Shown one piece after another: positions 55,212 to 63,308 of a stretch of 64,000 bases of DNA (position 1 is the stretch's first letter; every line of letters begins with the position of its first letter). The DNA comes from Ramazzottius varieornatus (lineage: Eukaryota > Tardigrada > Eutardigrada > Parachela > Ramazzottiidae). The notes below the pieces were generated by a model. The model was not told the DNA's origin. It did no database searches and worked only from the letters and a program-made list of their open reading frames with translations. The position numbers and the translations under genes are program-made. The stretch covers positions 728,454 through 792,453 of the forward strand of contig BDGG01000011.1 in assembly GCA_001949185.1 (NCBI GenBank). The letters are read 5' to 3'.

Positions 55212-57173
55212 TCAAGGTTCCTGAATGTCCTCATCCGTCACTGGAAGAATGACAGTATCGATGACGTGGACCACTCCATTGGCAGTCGAGTTGTCAGGGA
55301 CCAGAATTTCAATATTGCCGTTGATATAAATGGGGCGATCTAGAAAAAGAAAATCTTCATTGAAGATGCCCAAAACTGGGCTATACCGTAAGCTCGGCAG
55401 ACAAACCGGACGTCTTCCGAAGTGGCGCACGTCACCGGTGTTACTGGCTGGACGCGTGCGCCACTTGGAAAAACCATCTCGTCCAGCTTGTCAGGCGAGC
55501 TTCAAGTGCGTAATAATTATGTAGGAAGGAAGTGATGCTGTGCTTACCTTTAGGTTTAGTAATGGTCAGGTAGGTAGTCCAGTTCGTTATTGGCACTTTC
55601 TCGCCATTGACCCATCCGTTGGAAAAGTACGCCCCCAGTTCAGTGATGTGGTTCAGTAAGACTCCTACAGAAGCAGAAACCCACCCATGCTCAGTTGGAC
55701 AAGGAAAAAACTAGTCTGCCTTGTGTTCAGTGTACATACGTTTGCGGAAATCTGTTTCTTTGTTCAGCCTGCTACGTGTGACGTTGGATAGTTTGCCGAA
55801 TGCTTCGTTATCGGGAGCAAATAGCGTATGTACGCGAGCGGTGGCTGTGAATATTATAAATAAAAAGCATAATCATGGGAATGAGTGATCAGCGGTGGGT
55901 ACTGGACAAGAAATCTTACAATTGAGTAAGTAGAGTGCTTCAGGGGTCTTCCTAATCAAGTCGAACATCATGGAAGTTTCGGTATCGTTCAGGAGTTCCA
56001 TAGTCGACTGGTATGCGACGTGAAGCACCACTTCGTCCAGAAAGTGAATGATGCCGTTGCTGGCCAAGTAGTCTCTTCGGCCACTGTTGACCACCGCTCC
56101 TTGGTAGGTCGTAATCTGGAATAGATACCGATGCTTGGAAAGAATCCAGGAAGACGATCAGGAGGAGGCTCAGCATGGACCTACACGAAGGAAATCGACA
56201 AGAGTGTTCTTTCAAGCGGCGCAACCTTCAAGCTCACACCACCGGAAAGGTGCGCCACTTGAGAAAACAATCGTGCCGAGTTTCTTTCCTGAGACCACGT
56301 CTCTCAACCGTGATTTCTCGATTACTACTGAAGCTACAACATAGGTGGTACTATTCCTTTTTACTTACGTTCGCTTGGGCAGTGTGGTTGTAAATGTTGA
56401 CGCGGGCTCCGAAAGGGACTTGATGGACGGACGCCGCTGTGGCGTACACCACTTCATCAGCCAGCCTGTCCGCCGTAAACTGTCCTTGGACAATGTGATA
56501 CCTACAAAATAAACGATAGGGTTATTCACCAGTGGACCCTAATCTTTCTTGCATATCTGGAATCAGGGATCGACACTCAAAAAACAAACCCAACGAGACT
56601 TCGGAATTTGAACGTACTTGAGCAGTTCTTGGTACCGGTCCATGTGTTTCCGGAAGTAATTGCGAGCACCTTCGGGCATTGCTCGGAAAGCATCGGCGCT
56701 TGGGATAAACACCGTGACATCCCCTACAAACCCGAAAGAGAAACCACATGAAGCCCCACACATCCCCGTGTTTGTGACTGAGTAAGCCTAAATTTCACCT
56801 AGGCAAACAGACCCGGCAATATCAGTTTTCAAAAAATGGCGTACGCTTCCAGCCAATAACACTGGAAATGTGCGCTTCCAGCCATTGAAGCCGCAAAATT
56901 GCGCCTCTTGAAAGAAGTGTCCAGCCGAGCGAGTTTGCCAGGGTCCGAAATTATTACGCCTAAGATCTTACGGAGATTCCTAACAAAGTCAGTCAAATTA
57001 GTTTCATCCAGTGCAGTGAGGAAACCGTATGCGCCACCCAGACGGTCAGCCGTCTCGATAATGTCCAAAGTTGGCCGGTTCCGTGGATCGGTCTTCGTAT
57101 CGTCAAGAATGGCTCCATGAACAGCCACAAGAGCCAGTAAGAACGAGAGTACGACAAACACAGAGCGAGCCAT
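55212..57173 (-). CDS. secreted protein with two fasciclin (FAS1) domains
   Basis: Seven exons on the minus strand: 57173-56972, 56723-56618, 56501-56369, 56115-55920, 55844-55740, 55664-55548 and 55339-55212, exactly 329 codons (328 residues). The signal peptide is MARSVFVVLSFLLALVAVHG; an in-frame ATG nine bases upstream (MII) is the alternative start. The first FAS1 domain shows the H1 motif DVTVFIPSADAFRAMP, then YHIVQGQFTADRL and the H2 motif NGIIHFLDEVVL. The second shows VHTLFAPDNEAFGKL, LLNHITELGAYF and NGVVHVIDTVILP. FAS1 proteins act in cell adhesion and extracellular matrix. No GPI or membrane anchor is visible, so it should be secreted. It converges with the chitinase gene, with about 100 bases between stops. 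Three introns carry hairpin loci. Confidence 0.92.
55389..55504. repeat. palindromic hairpin element, locus 43 (one unit)
   Basis: Fasciclin intron 6; a complete copy, AGCTCGGCAGACAAACCGGA to CCAGCTTGTCAGGCGAGCTT. Confidence 0.93.
56191..56293. repeat. palindromic hairpin element, locus 44 (one unit)
   Basis: Fasciclin intron 3; TCAAGCGGCGCAACC with GGTGCGCCACTTGAG. Confidence 0.88.
56801..56946. repeat. palindromic hairpin element, locus 45 (one unit plus remnant)
   Basis: Fasciclin intron 1. The loop region CTTCCAGCCAATAACACTGG is close to consensus. The right stem is duplicated and decayed (TGTGCGCTTCCAGCC, then TTGCGCCTCTTG). Confidence 0.8.
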
Positions 57174-58199
57174 GATGATCATTCGAAGAGAGCTGCAAAC
57201 CAAGAATCGAGATGACCTGTAGTGTGTGGAAGTGAAATGGAATATTCCGAAGGCCGACCGTCGAAACTGGGTCTCCTAATCAAACGTCGAATGTGGAGAT
57301 ATCGAAGCTGACTATCTTCTTTGCTTGCCTATCTCAAGTTCATCGCAAATACGCCGCCCGTCCAGTATAACGCAGCTTACTTTAGGACATCAACAATCAA
57401 CTTTCCATACAACAAAGCCTTCGTTCGTACCTTCACCCATGTTCGCAACCCTCTGCTAGCCTCCTCACGGAAACATTTGAATATTTAGATTTGATTTTCA
57501 AACAGAAATGCGAATGATGCTTCCCAGAGAGGCTGCATAACTTTTTCGTGAGGAACCAAGATTTTTTACCCAAGTGGCGCACGCTTCCGGCAACTATTAC
57601 CGAAGACTTGAGCCAGTTGGGTAAACTCGACAAGATCGTTCTCCTAAGTGACGTCCGCTTATAGTTCAACTGATTTGAAGCGTGCGCCACTCAGAAAAGC
57701 TCTTGTCAATTCTGCTCAGGTTTTCTGAGTGGCGCACGCTTTCATTATTATCGACTGAATGAGTGCGCCACCTGTGAAAGCCATCAGAGCTTCCAAAATC
57801 ATCGGGGATCATGCAAACAGTCTAAAAAGTGGCACATTTCCGCAACCGATGGCGAACACTCCGAAAACGCCTTCGCAAATTCCTTTTTCATCGTAAAGCT
57901 TTGCCAAGTTGCTACTTGGGCGAAAGGGCTCCTCGGCCGATGTTAGAAACACGTTTTGACCTTCTGAGCCAGCACAAGTCTGACCTTTTCCCGCCCAAAC
58001 GTGACCCTTGACCATGGTCAGCACCAACGTCTTTGTTCTAATCTCACCACACTTTCAGATATTCTTCAGAAAGCACTCAGAACCGCTGCTGACGCCACGG
58101 TCACGGCACACGTCGCCACTTCTACCTCCGAGCACAAAGCCCACTTCACACCCGGTTCCTTCCGCACGCGACCCTCCAGAACGTGAAAACCGTGATTCA
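57174..58199. other. intergenic, divergent promoters of fasciclin and Pro-rich genes
   Basis: Holds a three-unit hairpin locus and no supported gene. Confidence 0.45.
57560..57781. repeat. palindromic hairpin element, locus 46 (three units)
   Basis: Intergenic; hairpins at about 57571-57620, 57645-57692 and 57727-57772. The joins between units read GGGTAAACTCGACAAGATCG and AAAAGCTCTTGTCAATTCTG. Confidence 0.9.
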
Positions 58200-58207
58200 T
58201 ATAAAAA
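58200..58207 (+). promoter_or_regulatory. TATA box of the Pro-rich repeat gene
   Basis: TATAAAAA, 76 bases before the start codon. Confidence 0.7.
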
Positions 58208-58275
58208 CCGACCTGGTCCTTTCTTCCCCAACACTTATCCTCTTTCCTCGTTAAATTGACTTCCCAGCGGGAGAA

Positions 58276-59658
58276 ATGGCTTTCCTCTCGGGTTTCGTTC
58301 TCGTCCTGATGGCCGCAGCTGCCACCGCCCACTTTGCGGGTCTTCACCGCCCCGCCAACGGACAGTGGCATTCTCTAGCCGGCAACTGGAGCCACCGTCC
58401 TCACGGCAACTGGAGTCACCATCTTCACGGAAACTGGAGCCACCGTCCTCACGGAAACTGGACAGGTCGTCTGCAGTGGATGGCCGGAGGACGCCCTAAC
58501 CGGCCATTCAACCTGCGACCTCGCTTTGGCCTGAACTCCTTCCCCGCACAAGCTCTCCAGGCCTTCAAGGAGCCACCTCCATCCGAGCCGCAGGAAGCCT
58601 TCCCCGATCAGTCGGCGCAGTCACCCCCTTTCGCTCCTCCTTCCGCTTTCTCTCCTTCCACGGACAGCCAGCAACCTGCCGACTCTCTCATGTCCATCAT
58701 GCCTTTCCCCATGCCCTTCATGCCTCCCGGTTTGTTCCCCTTTCCTGAGAAGAACAACGAGTCCGAGGCTGTGCCTCCGCCGGAAATGCCATCGGAGATG
58801 TTCACCATGTTTGCGCCTTTCGGCCAAAGCGACTTTAGATTTCCAGGGGCGCTGCCTGCCGGTAATGAGCAAGCCTTCCAGACCGACGTGATGCCAGCTG
58901 AGCCTGAGAGGCCTGCCCGCAACACCGGTATCGTTCCTCCAGGCTTCCCCTTCCCCTCTGCACAATCCCCAATGGCAGCTGCCGTTCGCCCTCCTTTCTT
59001 TCATCACGGCGCCTCTCACCGTATCAAGCTCCCTTCACGCGCACCTACTAACGAGGCACAGCAGCCTGAAGGACAAAACAGCCTGTCTGTTGTTCACCTC
59101 GGTCCTCGCGATCGTCCCAGCTCTTCCTTGGCTCCTTCGTCGCCCACCGGCCAAGGCTCACTTGCCGTCGTGCACTTACACGCCCGGCCTGCACAGCAAC
59201 TCGCACAAGACCAGCCACCTGCACCACAACAAGAAAACGACGCTCAGCCTCCCAGCATCAAACTACCGGCACGGCAGACCGGTCCTATTCCTCCCCCTAA
59301 CCCACCCTCGGCTCCACAACTGAGCGTTGTCCACCTGAACCCACGTCAAGGAAGCGCCTCTAGCCCACCGGCAGCCCAACCAGGCAAACTAGTTTTGGTC
59401 AAATTGCCCAGCCGCCTCACTGCTACACAGTCCACTGCGGGGCAGGACCCACCGCCATCGGCACCAGCTGACGCTGATCAGGGCCAGTTGCCTGTTGTCG
59501 CACTCAGACCAAGACCCCAAGCACCAGCCCAGAACGACGCTCCACCCCAAGAGCCTGTCAGCGCGCCCGCCGATGCCCCGACTTCCGCTGGTGGACAAGA
59601 TTCCCCGCAGCTACCAATCGTACATCTGGGCGCTCGTCAGCACGGCGATCTTGGCTAA
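58276..59658 (+). CDS. intronless Pro-rich secreted repeat protein
   Basis: One exon of 461 codons (460 residues), the longest uninterrupted coding frame on the plus strand. The signal peptide is MAFLSGFVLVLMAAAATAH. Residues about 35-65 hold four tandem units of the form HRPHGNWS, each with an N-glycosylation site. The middle is Pro/Phe/Met rich. The C-terminal 200 residues repeat a short hydrophobic-basic motif: RIKLPSR, LSVVHLGPR, LAVVHLHAR, SIKLPAR, LSVVHLNPR, LVLVKLPSR, LPVVALRPR and LPIVHLGAR, each spaced by 15-35 Pro/Gln/Ala-rich residues. No cysteines and no known domain were seen. Absence of introns contrasts with its neighbours and suggests retroposition or recent origin. The TATA promoter and composition suggest a matrix, adhesive or stress-related secreted protein, but the function is unknown. 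Confidence 0.85.
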   Translation: MAFLSGFVLVLMAAAATAHFAGLHRPANGQWHSLAGNWSHRPHGNWSHHLHGNWSHRPHGNWTGRLQWMAGGRPNRPFNLRPRFGLNSFPAQALQAFKEPPPSEPQEAFPDQSAQSPPFAPPSAFSPSTDSQQPADSLMSIMPFPMPFMPPGLFPFPEKNNESEAVPPPEMPSEMFTMFAPFGQSDFRFPGALPAGNEQAFQTDVMPAEPERPARNTGIVPPGFPFPSAQSPMAAAVRPPFFHHGASHRIKLPSRAPTNEAQQPEGQNSLSVVHLGPRDRPSSSLAPSSPTGQGSLAVVHLHARPAQQLAQDQPPAPQQENDAQPPSIKLPARQTGPIPPPNPPSAPQLSVVHLNPRQGSASSPPAAQPGKLVLVKLPSRLTATQSTAGQDPPPSAPADADQGQLPVVALRPRPQAPAQNDAPPQEPVSAPADAPTSAGGQDSPQLPIVHLGARQHGDLG

Positions 59659-60498
59659 GTGTTTCCCCTACTTCTTCCTCCTTAATCCATTCAAATAACG
59701 AACAGGACTTCCACCTTTGCTGACAGCGTTTCATCACCTTCTTCTTCCTGCAGTCTCATTAGTGGAAGACAAAAACTTGGCTTCCTCATCACACGCTGCT
59801 CTTACATTACAAGAAAATGAGAAAGAAAACTTTTCGCTTTCCCTTCAGACCATAAGAACTATATATTCTAGCGCCTACAGCGCACAACAGCTACAGACAT
59901 TCCATGATATAGCTTTCTCAAGTCGCGCAGGTTTGCACTGTTAGCCACTAGCACTGTGCGCCGCTTGAAAGCTCGACAGGATTACTTTCCCAACCGGCGC
60001 ATCCTTTCAGCCAACATTACTAGGAAAGTGCACCACTTGGGAAAACAATCATGCCGATTTTGTCTGCTGAGATCCCTCGTTGTACATGTTTTCGAATTTC
60101 TCCATGAAATCGTACAGAGAAGGCAAGTTGCTTTAGGCAACCTAACCTCAGACTGGACGAGAAGCCGGAAGTGCGTAAGAATGGGTGCAGTCAGCCGCAG
60201 AAAGAGCGGTGACGTCGAGCTCCAGATAGCAATAGCTTTGTCTAATGCCCCTCCCAACGCAACTGCCGGATATCGTTAGCGCCCTAATGGTTTTTTTCCC
60301 TGTTATATCGGATCCGGGGTTGACCATGTTTTCTGCGCGGTTATCACAGCTTTTGTCGACATCGAACACCGTCAATCTTATAACCGCTAACAGATGGCAA
60401 ATTTGACGCCTTACGCTTTTGTCTGCTAAAGCCATACTTATCCAGCCCGGGAGCGGCTTAGATGCCTGCTAGTGACAACAGAAGTCCCGGTATAATGG
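59659..60498. other. intergenic, two hairpin units and no supported gene
   Basis: Contains hairpin locus 47 and upstream sequence of the next prepropeptide-like gene. Confidence 0.45.
59912..60075. repeat. palindromic hairpin element, locus 47 (two units)
   Basis: Intergenic; TCAAGTCGCGCAGG / TGTGCGCCGCTTGA and CCAACCGGCGCATCC / GTGCACCACTTGGG. Confidence 0.87.
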
Positions 60499-60505
60499 TA
60501 TAAAT
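60499..60505 (+). promoter_or_regulatory. TATA box of plus-strand prepropeptide gene
   Basis: TATAAAT; predicted start site near 60530. Confidence 0.55.
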
Positions 60506-60681
60506 TCCTAATCGTTTGTGAACCGACACAGATACTCAAAAAAGGGGATCTCTCCATGTTGATTCCAGGATACTTATCAAGTTACATTCGATCCCTGAAC
60601 GTCTCGAACCTCCTCCAACGGTCCATTTTCTCAAGTGTGCTTTCTTGGTTGAGATTCCTCGTCAGAACTGAAAATCTGAAT

Positions 60682-61095
60682 ATGGCTAAGCTTAAAGCGA
60701 GTACTGAATTTGCAGTTCCCTTCCTGCTAATTTGGATGCTGAGTGTGGGACAGATACGCACTTTGATCTTTCCCTATTCGGATAGTCTGGCGACCTTGAA
60801 CAGCGGCACACCCTTCATCCTAAGCGACGACGAAGATCAGTCGGAATCTTTCCAGTCAGGAATTCCGCAGTTTGCCCCGCCGCTTCCCGAGAACAACCTG
60901 GATTGGGAAGACAAGGGTGATACGGGGACCATCAAGGACATACCTCACAAGCGACTACGGTTCCTCAGTCACAGTTACTCACAGATGGGTCGCCGGCCTA
61001 CCGATCGGATTGGATATGCTTCGAGATCTCCAGCGATCCACACAAGCTATGGGAAGCTACGCCTGATGACCGCTCCTTCCAACGCTAACTCTTGA
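60682..61095 (+). CDS. prepropeptide-like small secreted protein A
   Basis: 137 residues from the ATG at 60682. This start is preferred over the in-frame ATG at 60556 because it places a signal peptide first (MAKLKASTEFAVPFLLIWML). An acidic, Pro-rich spacer follows, then HKR, the peptide LRFLSHSYSQM, and GRR. KR and GRR are standard prohormone-convertase and amidation signals, so an amidated undecapeptide could be released. A strong alternative acceptor at 61464 (ATTTTCACAG) opens a 114-codon Cys-containing frame that could be spliced in place of the peptide region. I do not recognise the family. Gene B on the other strand has a similar layout. Confidence 0.5.
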   Translation: MAKLKASTEFAVPFLLIWMLSVGQIRTLIFPYSDSLATLNSGTPFILSDDEDQSESFQSGIPQFAPPLPENNLDWEDKGDTGTIKDIPHKRLRFLSHSYSQMGRRPTDRIGYASRSPAIHTSYGKLRLMTAPSNANS

Positions 61096-61273
61096 TCTTT
61101 TCGTCTGATCACCGGCAGTTTTCGCCATTTCCATTGCGTGACAAAAATATTTTGAGCTTTTTTAACCTATTTTAAGCAACCTTAACACTCTGCGTCTATA
61201 CGATTAACTATTCTTATTACTACAGTATGCACACGGTATCAGAAAGTCCCTCGAAACCACCGCTGCGAGCACG

Positions 61274-61387
61274 CGGAAAACAACTCGAAAAGATCGTTTT
61301 CCCAAGTGGCGCACACTTTCGGTGTTTTTGACTGAAAGCGTGCGCCACTGGCTAAGCAATCCTGCCGAGCTTGTTTGCCGAGTTCTC
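61274..61387. repeat. palindromic hairpin element, locus 48 (one unit)
   Basis: Between gene A and the possible alternative exon at 61464; loop side CTTTCGGTGTTTTTGACTGA. Confidence 0.9.
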
Positions 61388-61463
61388 AACTTTCGTAAGA
61401 GACGAGCTCCATGTTTTCCCTTCTGCAGAGAATGTCACGCTAATATTTTCTAATATTTTCACA

Positions 61464-61808
61464 GTGAACAAGATGAATGAGATTTCGCCAGATATGCCAG
61501 TCAGTCCCCATACTACGAAATGTGCTCCCTACTTATACAGCTCAGACCTGAAGAAAGAAGCGGCTAGACAGAGAAGCAAATATTTTTTAGCGGCTGGGTG
61601 TCCGGATGGCGACGTGAAAGTTCGGCAAGTTGGGTGCGGGCCGAAGTCGATGGCGGCGTTGGTTGTTGACGGCCTGAAATCTAGACGTCAGTGCTCGGAA
61701 GAGTCTTTCTTCTACAATTACGTGCAAACCGCCATCAGACAAGACGCTACTATTATCGAAAAGAGCACGGTCGCTTACTCTTCGCTTGCAGCGATTCCAC
61801 CTTTCTAA
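61464..61808 (+). CDS. possible alternative or separate terminal exon
   Basis: An open frame of about 114 codons begins right after a strong acceptor and ends at TAA. It has four cysteines (TKCAPYLY, AAGCPDG, VGCGPK, RQCSEE) and no recognised domain. It would join in phase to any phase-1 donor upstream, for example after DWEDKG in gene A. It overlaps the 3' end of gene B on the other strand. Confidence 0.25.
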   Translation: MNKMNEISPDMPVSPHTTKCAPYLYSSDLKKEAARQRSKYFLAAGCPDGDVKVRQVGCGPKSMAALVVDGLKSRRQCSEESFFYNYVQTAIRQDATIIEKSTVAYSSLAAIPPF

Positions 61809-62091
61809 CAGGGACACTCTGCGGGAGTGTGCGCTCGTGAACAGGGACCATGGAAGGGGTGTACAGATAAGGGAACGTAAAGAGGCGCTTTGCTTTCAGC
61901 GCGCCACCTGACATGGGTAGAGCGACATTCGGGGTGCTGTCCGAAGGTCGCTCGGCATTCGGTTCCCAGCTATCGCTTTCCAAGGCATCCAACTGCAATG
62001 GCAACTGTCCAGCGACCATTCTACCATTCAAGCATACAAGCACTACACACACAATCACCATCAGCAATAAACTATCACGGTGGAACGACAT
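61753..62091 (-). CDS. prepropeptide-like small secreted protein B
   Basis: 112 residues. Signal peptide MSFHRDSLLLMVIVCVVLVC, acidic Pro-rich spacer, then AKR followed by LFTFPYLYTPSM and a basic C-terminus. The layout mirrors gene A: signal, acidic spacer, KR, then a peptide starting with Leu and containing Phe, Tyr and Met at similar spacing. A donor-like site at 61801 could add a further exon. TATAAG lies at 62213-62218 on this strand. Confidence 0.45.
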   Translation of the reverse strand: MSFHRDSLLLMVIVCVVLVCLNGRMVAGQLPLQLDALESDSWEPNAERPSDSTPNVALPMSGGALKAKRLFTFPYLYTPSMVPVHERTLPQSVPVRKVESLQAKSKRPCSFR

Positions 62092-62212
62092 TGTTGTCCC
62101 ATGCAAAATGAGCTCCTGAGATCGAAAGCCAACTAATTGCGCGAGACAACGTCCAGACACGACCAAGCTAACAACTACATTTTTATCTACCTACCCAGCT
62201 CACTTATATGCC

Positions 62213-62218
62213 AGAGCC
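62213..62218 (-). promoter_or_regulatory. TATA-like box of prepropeptide gene B
   Basis: TATAAG on the minus strand, about 120 bases upstream of the ATG at 62091. Confidence 0.45.
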
Positions 62219-62229
62219 TTTTGGAGGTT

Positions 62230-62318
62230 GGCGAACGGAACGTACCAGATCGTTTCTCAAAGTGGTGCACGGATAGCTTGCTGTTAGCTGGTAGCGTGCG
62301 CCACTTGAAAAAACGAAC
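62230..62318. repeat. palindromic hairpin element, locus 49 (one unit)
   Basis: Upstream of gene B; CAAAGTGGTGCACGG with GCGTGCGCCACTTG. Confidence 0.87.
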
Positions 62319-62585
62319 TTTAACGTTGCTGGTGTTCCGTTTCAAACAAGCTGGATCCCGGCTGGTAGGAAGCTGCGGTGACAGGAAGGACGCTAATTGT
62401 GTGTGCAGAACGAGGGAGAACCAAGGTGCAAGGTGTGAAGATTCCATAAAGCTTCATTAAAATGCTCTCACGCCGTGCTGGAAGAAACGACCCTGACGTC
62501 AGAGAACTCACATTTCCGGTAGTAATGAGCTATAGGCCATTCAAACATTGTTATCGAGCCACCATCGATAATCAGCCACCTTTTT

Positions 62586-62840
62586 TCAACTGCTTCCGCT
62601 TTTCAAAGTCGGGACAAAGCGTTTCCTTCGATGACATTCTATTGGTATTTCCCACCGACCGTCACCGTATCCTACGTCAAGCTTTTCACTGCGCCGGATC
62701 TCAAGTGAAGCCCAGTCACAAGTACCAAAGTTTACCTGGCGCGTACGGTGTTCGTTGTCGATCCTCCAGTCTTCATTCAGTCCTTCGACCCATTCTGAGA
62801 GAAGACCTTTCGTGCGTCGCCTTTGGGCATCCATCGTTCC
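62586..62840 (-). CDS. possible terminal exon, unassigned
   Basis: An 85-codon open stretch follows a strong acceptor (TTTTTCTCTTCTTGCAG) and ends at TGA. It reads MDAQRRRTKGLLSEWVEGL... and is charged and helical at the start. The upstream exon is unknown. It could belong to the partial gene at 63251-64000, but the phases tried do not join. Confidence 0.3.
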   Translation of the reverse strand, partial: GTMDAQRRRTKGLLSEWVEGLNEDWRIDNEHRTRQVNFGTCDWASLEIRRSEKLDVGYGDGRWEIPIECHRRKRFVPTLKSGSS

Positions 62841-62862
62841 CTGCAAGAAGAGAAAAATTTTA

Positions 62863-62960
62863 GCAAATGTTCATGGTGTTTGTGTACTAACCGAGGTTCG
62901 ATTAAATACGCAAGTGACCACAATGATATCTTCTCGCACGCTTTACGAAGGCAATTTGGC
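62863..62960. repeat. direct repeat, copy 1 (about 97 bases)
   Basis: Shares ATGGTGTTTGTGTAC, CAAGTGACCACAAT and CACGCTTTACGAAGGCAATT with the copy at 63212-63308, in the same orientation, at roughly 80 percent identity by eye. Confidence 0.8.
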
Positions 62961-63211
62961 GTCGAAAAGCCACAAACTGCATAAGGGTGCGCGAGCACTG
63001 CCAGTTTTCTACAAAATCTCGAACGAAACAGGCAAAAATTTTTCAACAAAGATTCATTTTGTACTACTCTGCTATGTTGGTGGACAACAGAAGGGGAGCG
63101 ATTTGCTCAGCTGCTCTTCTTCTTCTCCAGAAAAAATCTCTGGTTGTTTCCATCAGTCTCAGCCGTGCACGTAATTCCGCGCTTCCTGTGAACAGAGATA
63201 CGTCCTTGTTC

Positions 63212-63308
63212 TCAAATGTTTATGGTGTTTGTGTACAAACCAAGATTAGATTAAAGTACGCGAGTGACCACAATCATTCTCTGGCACGCTTCATGAACGC
63301 AATTTGGA
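63212..63308. repeat. direct repeat, copy 2 (about 97 bases)
   Basis: Lies 349 bases after copy 1. It overlaps the 3' coding end of the partial minus-strand gene, so the duplication copied the end of an exon. Confidence 0.8.
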
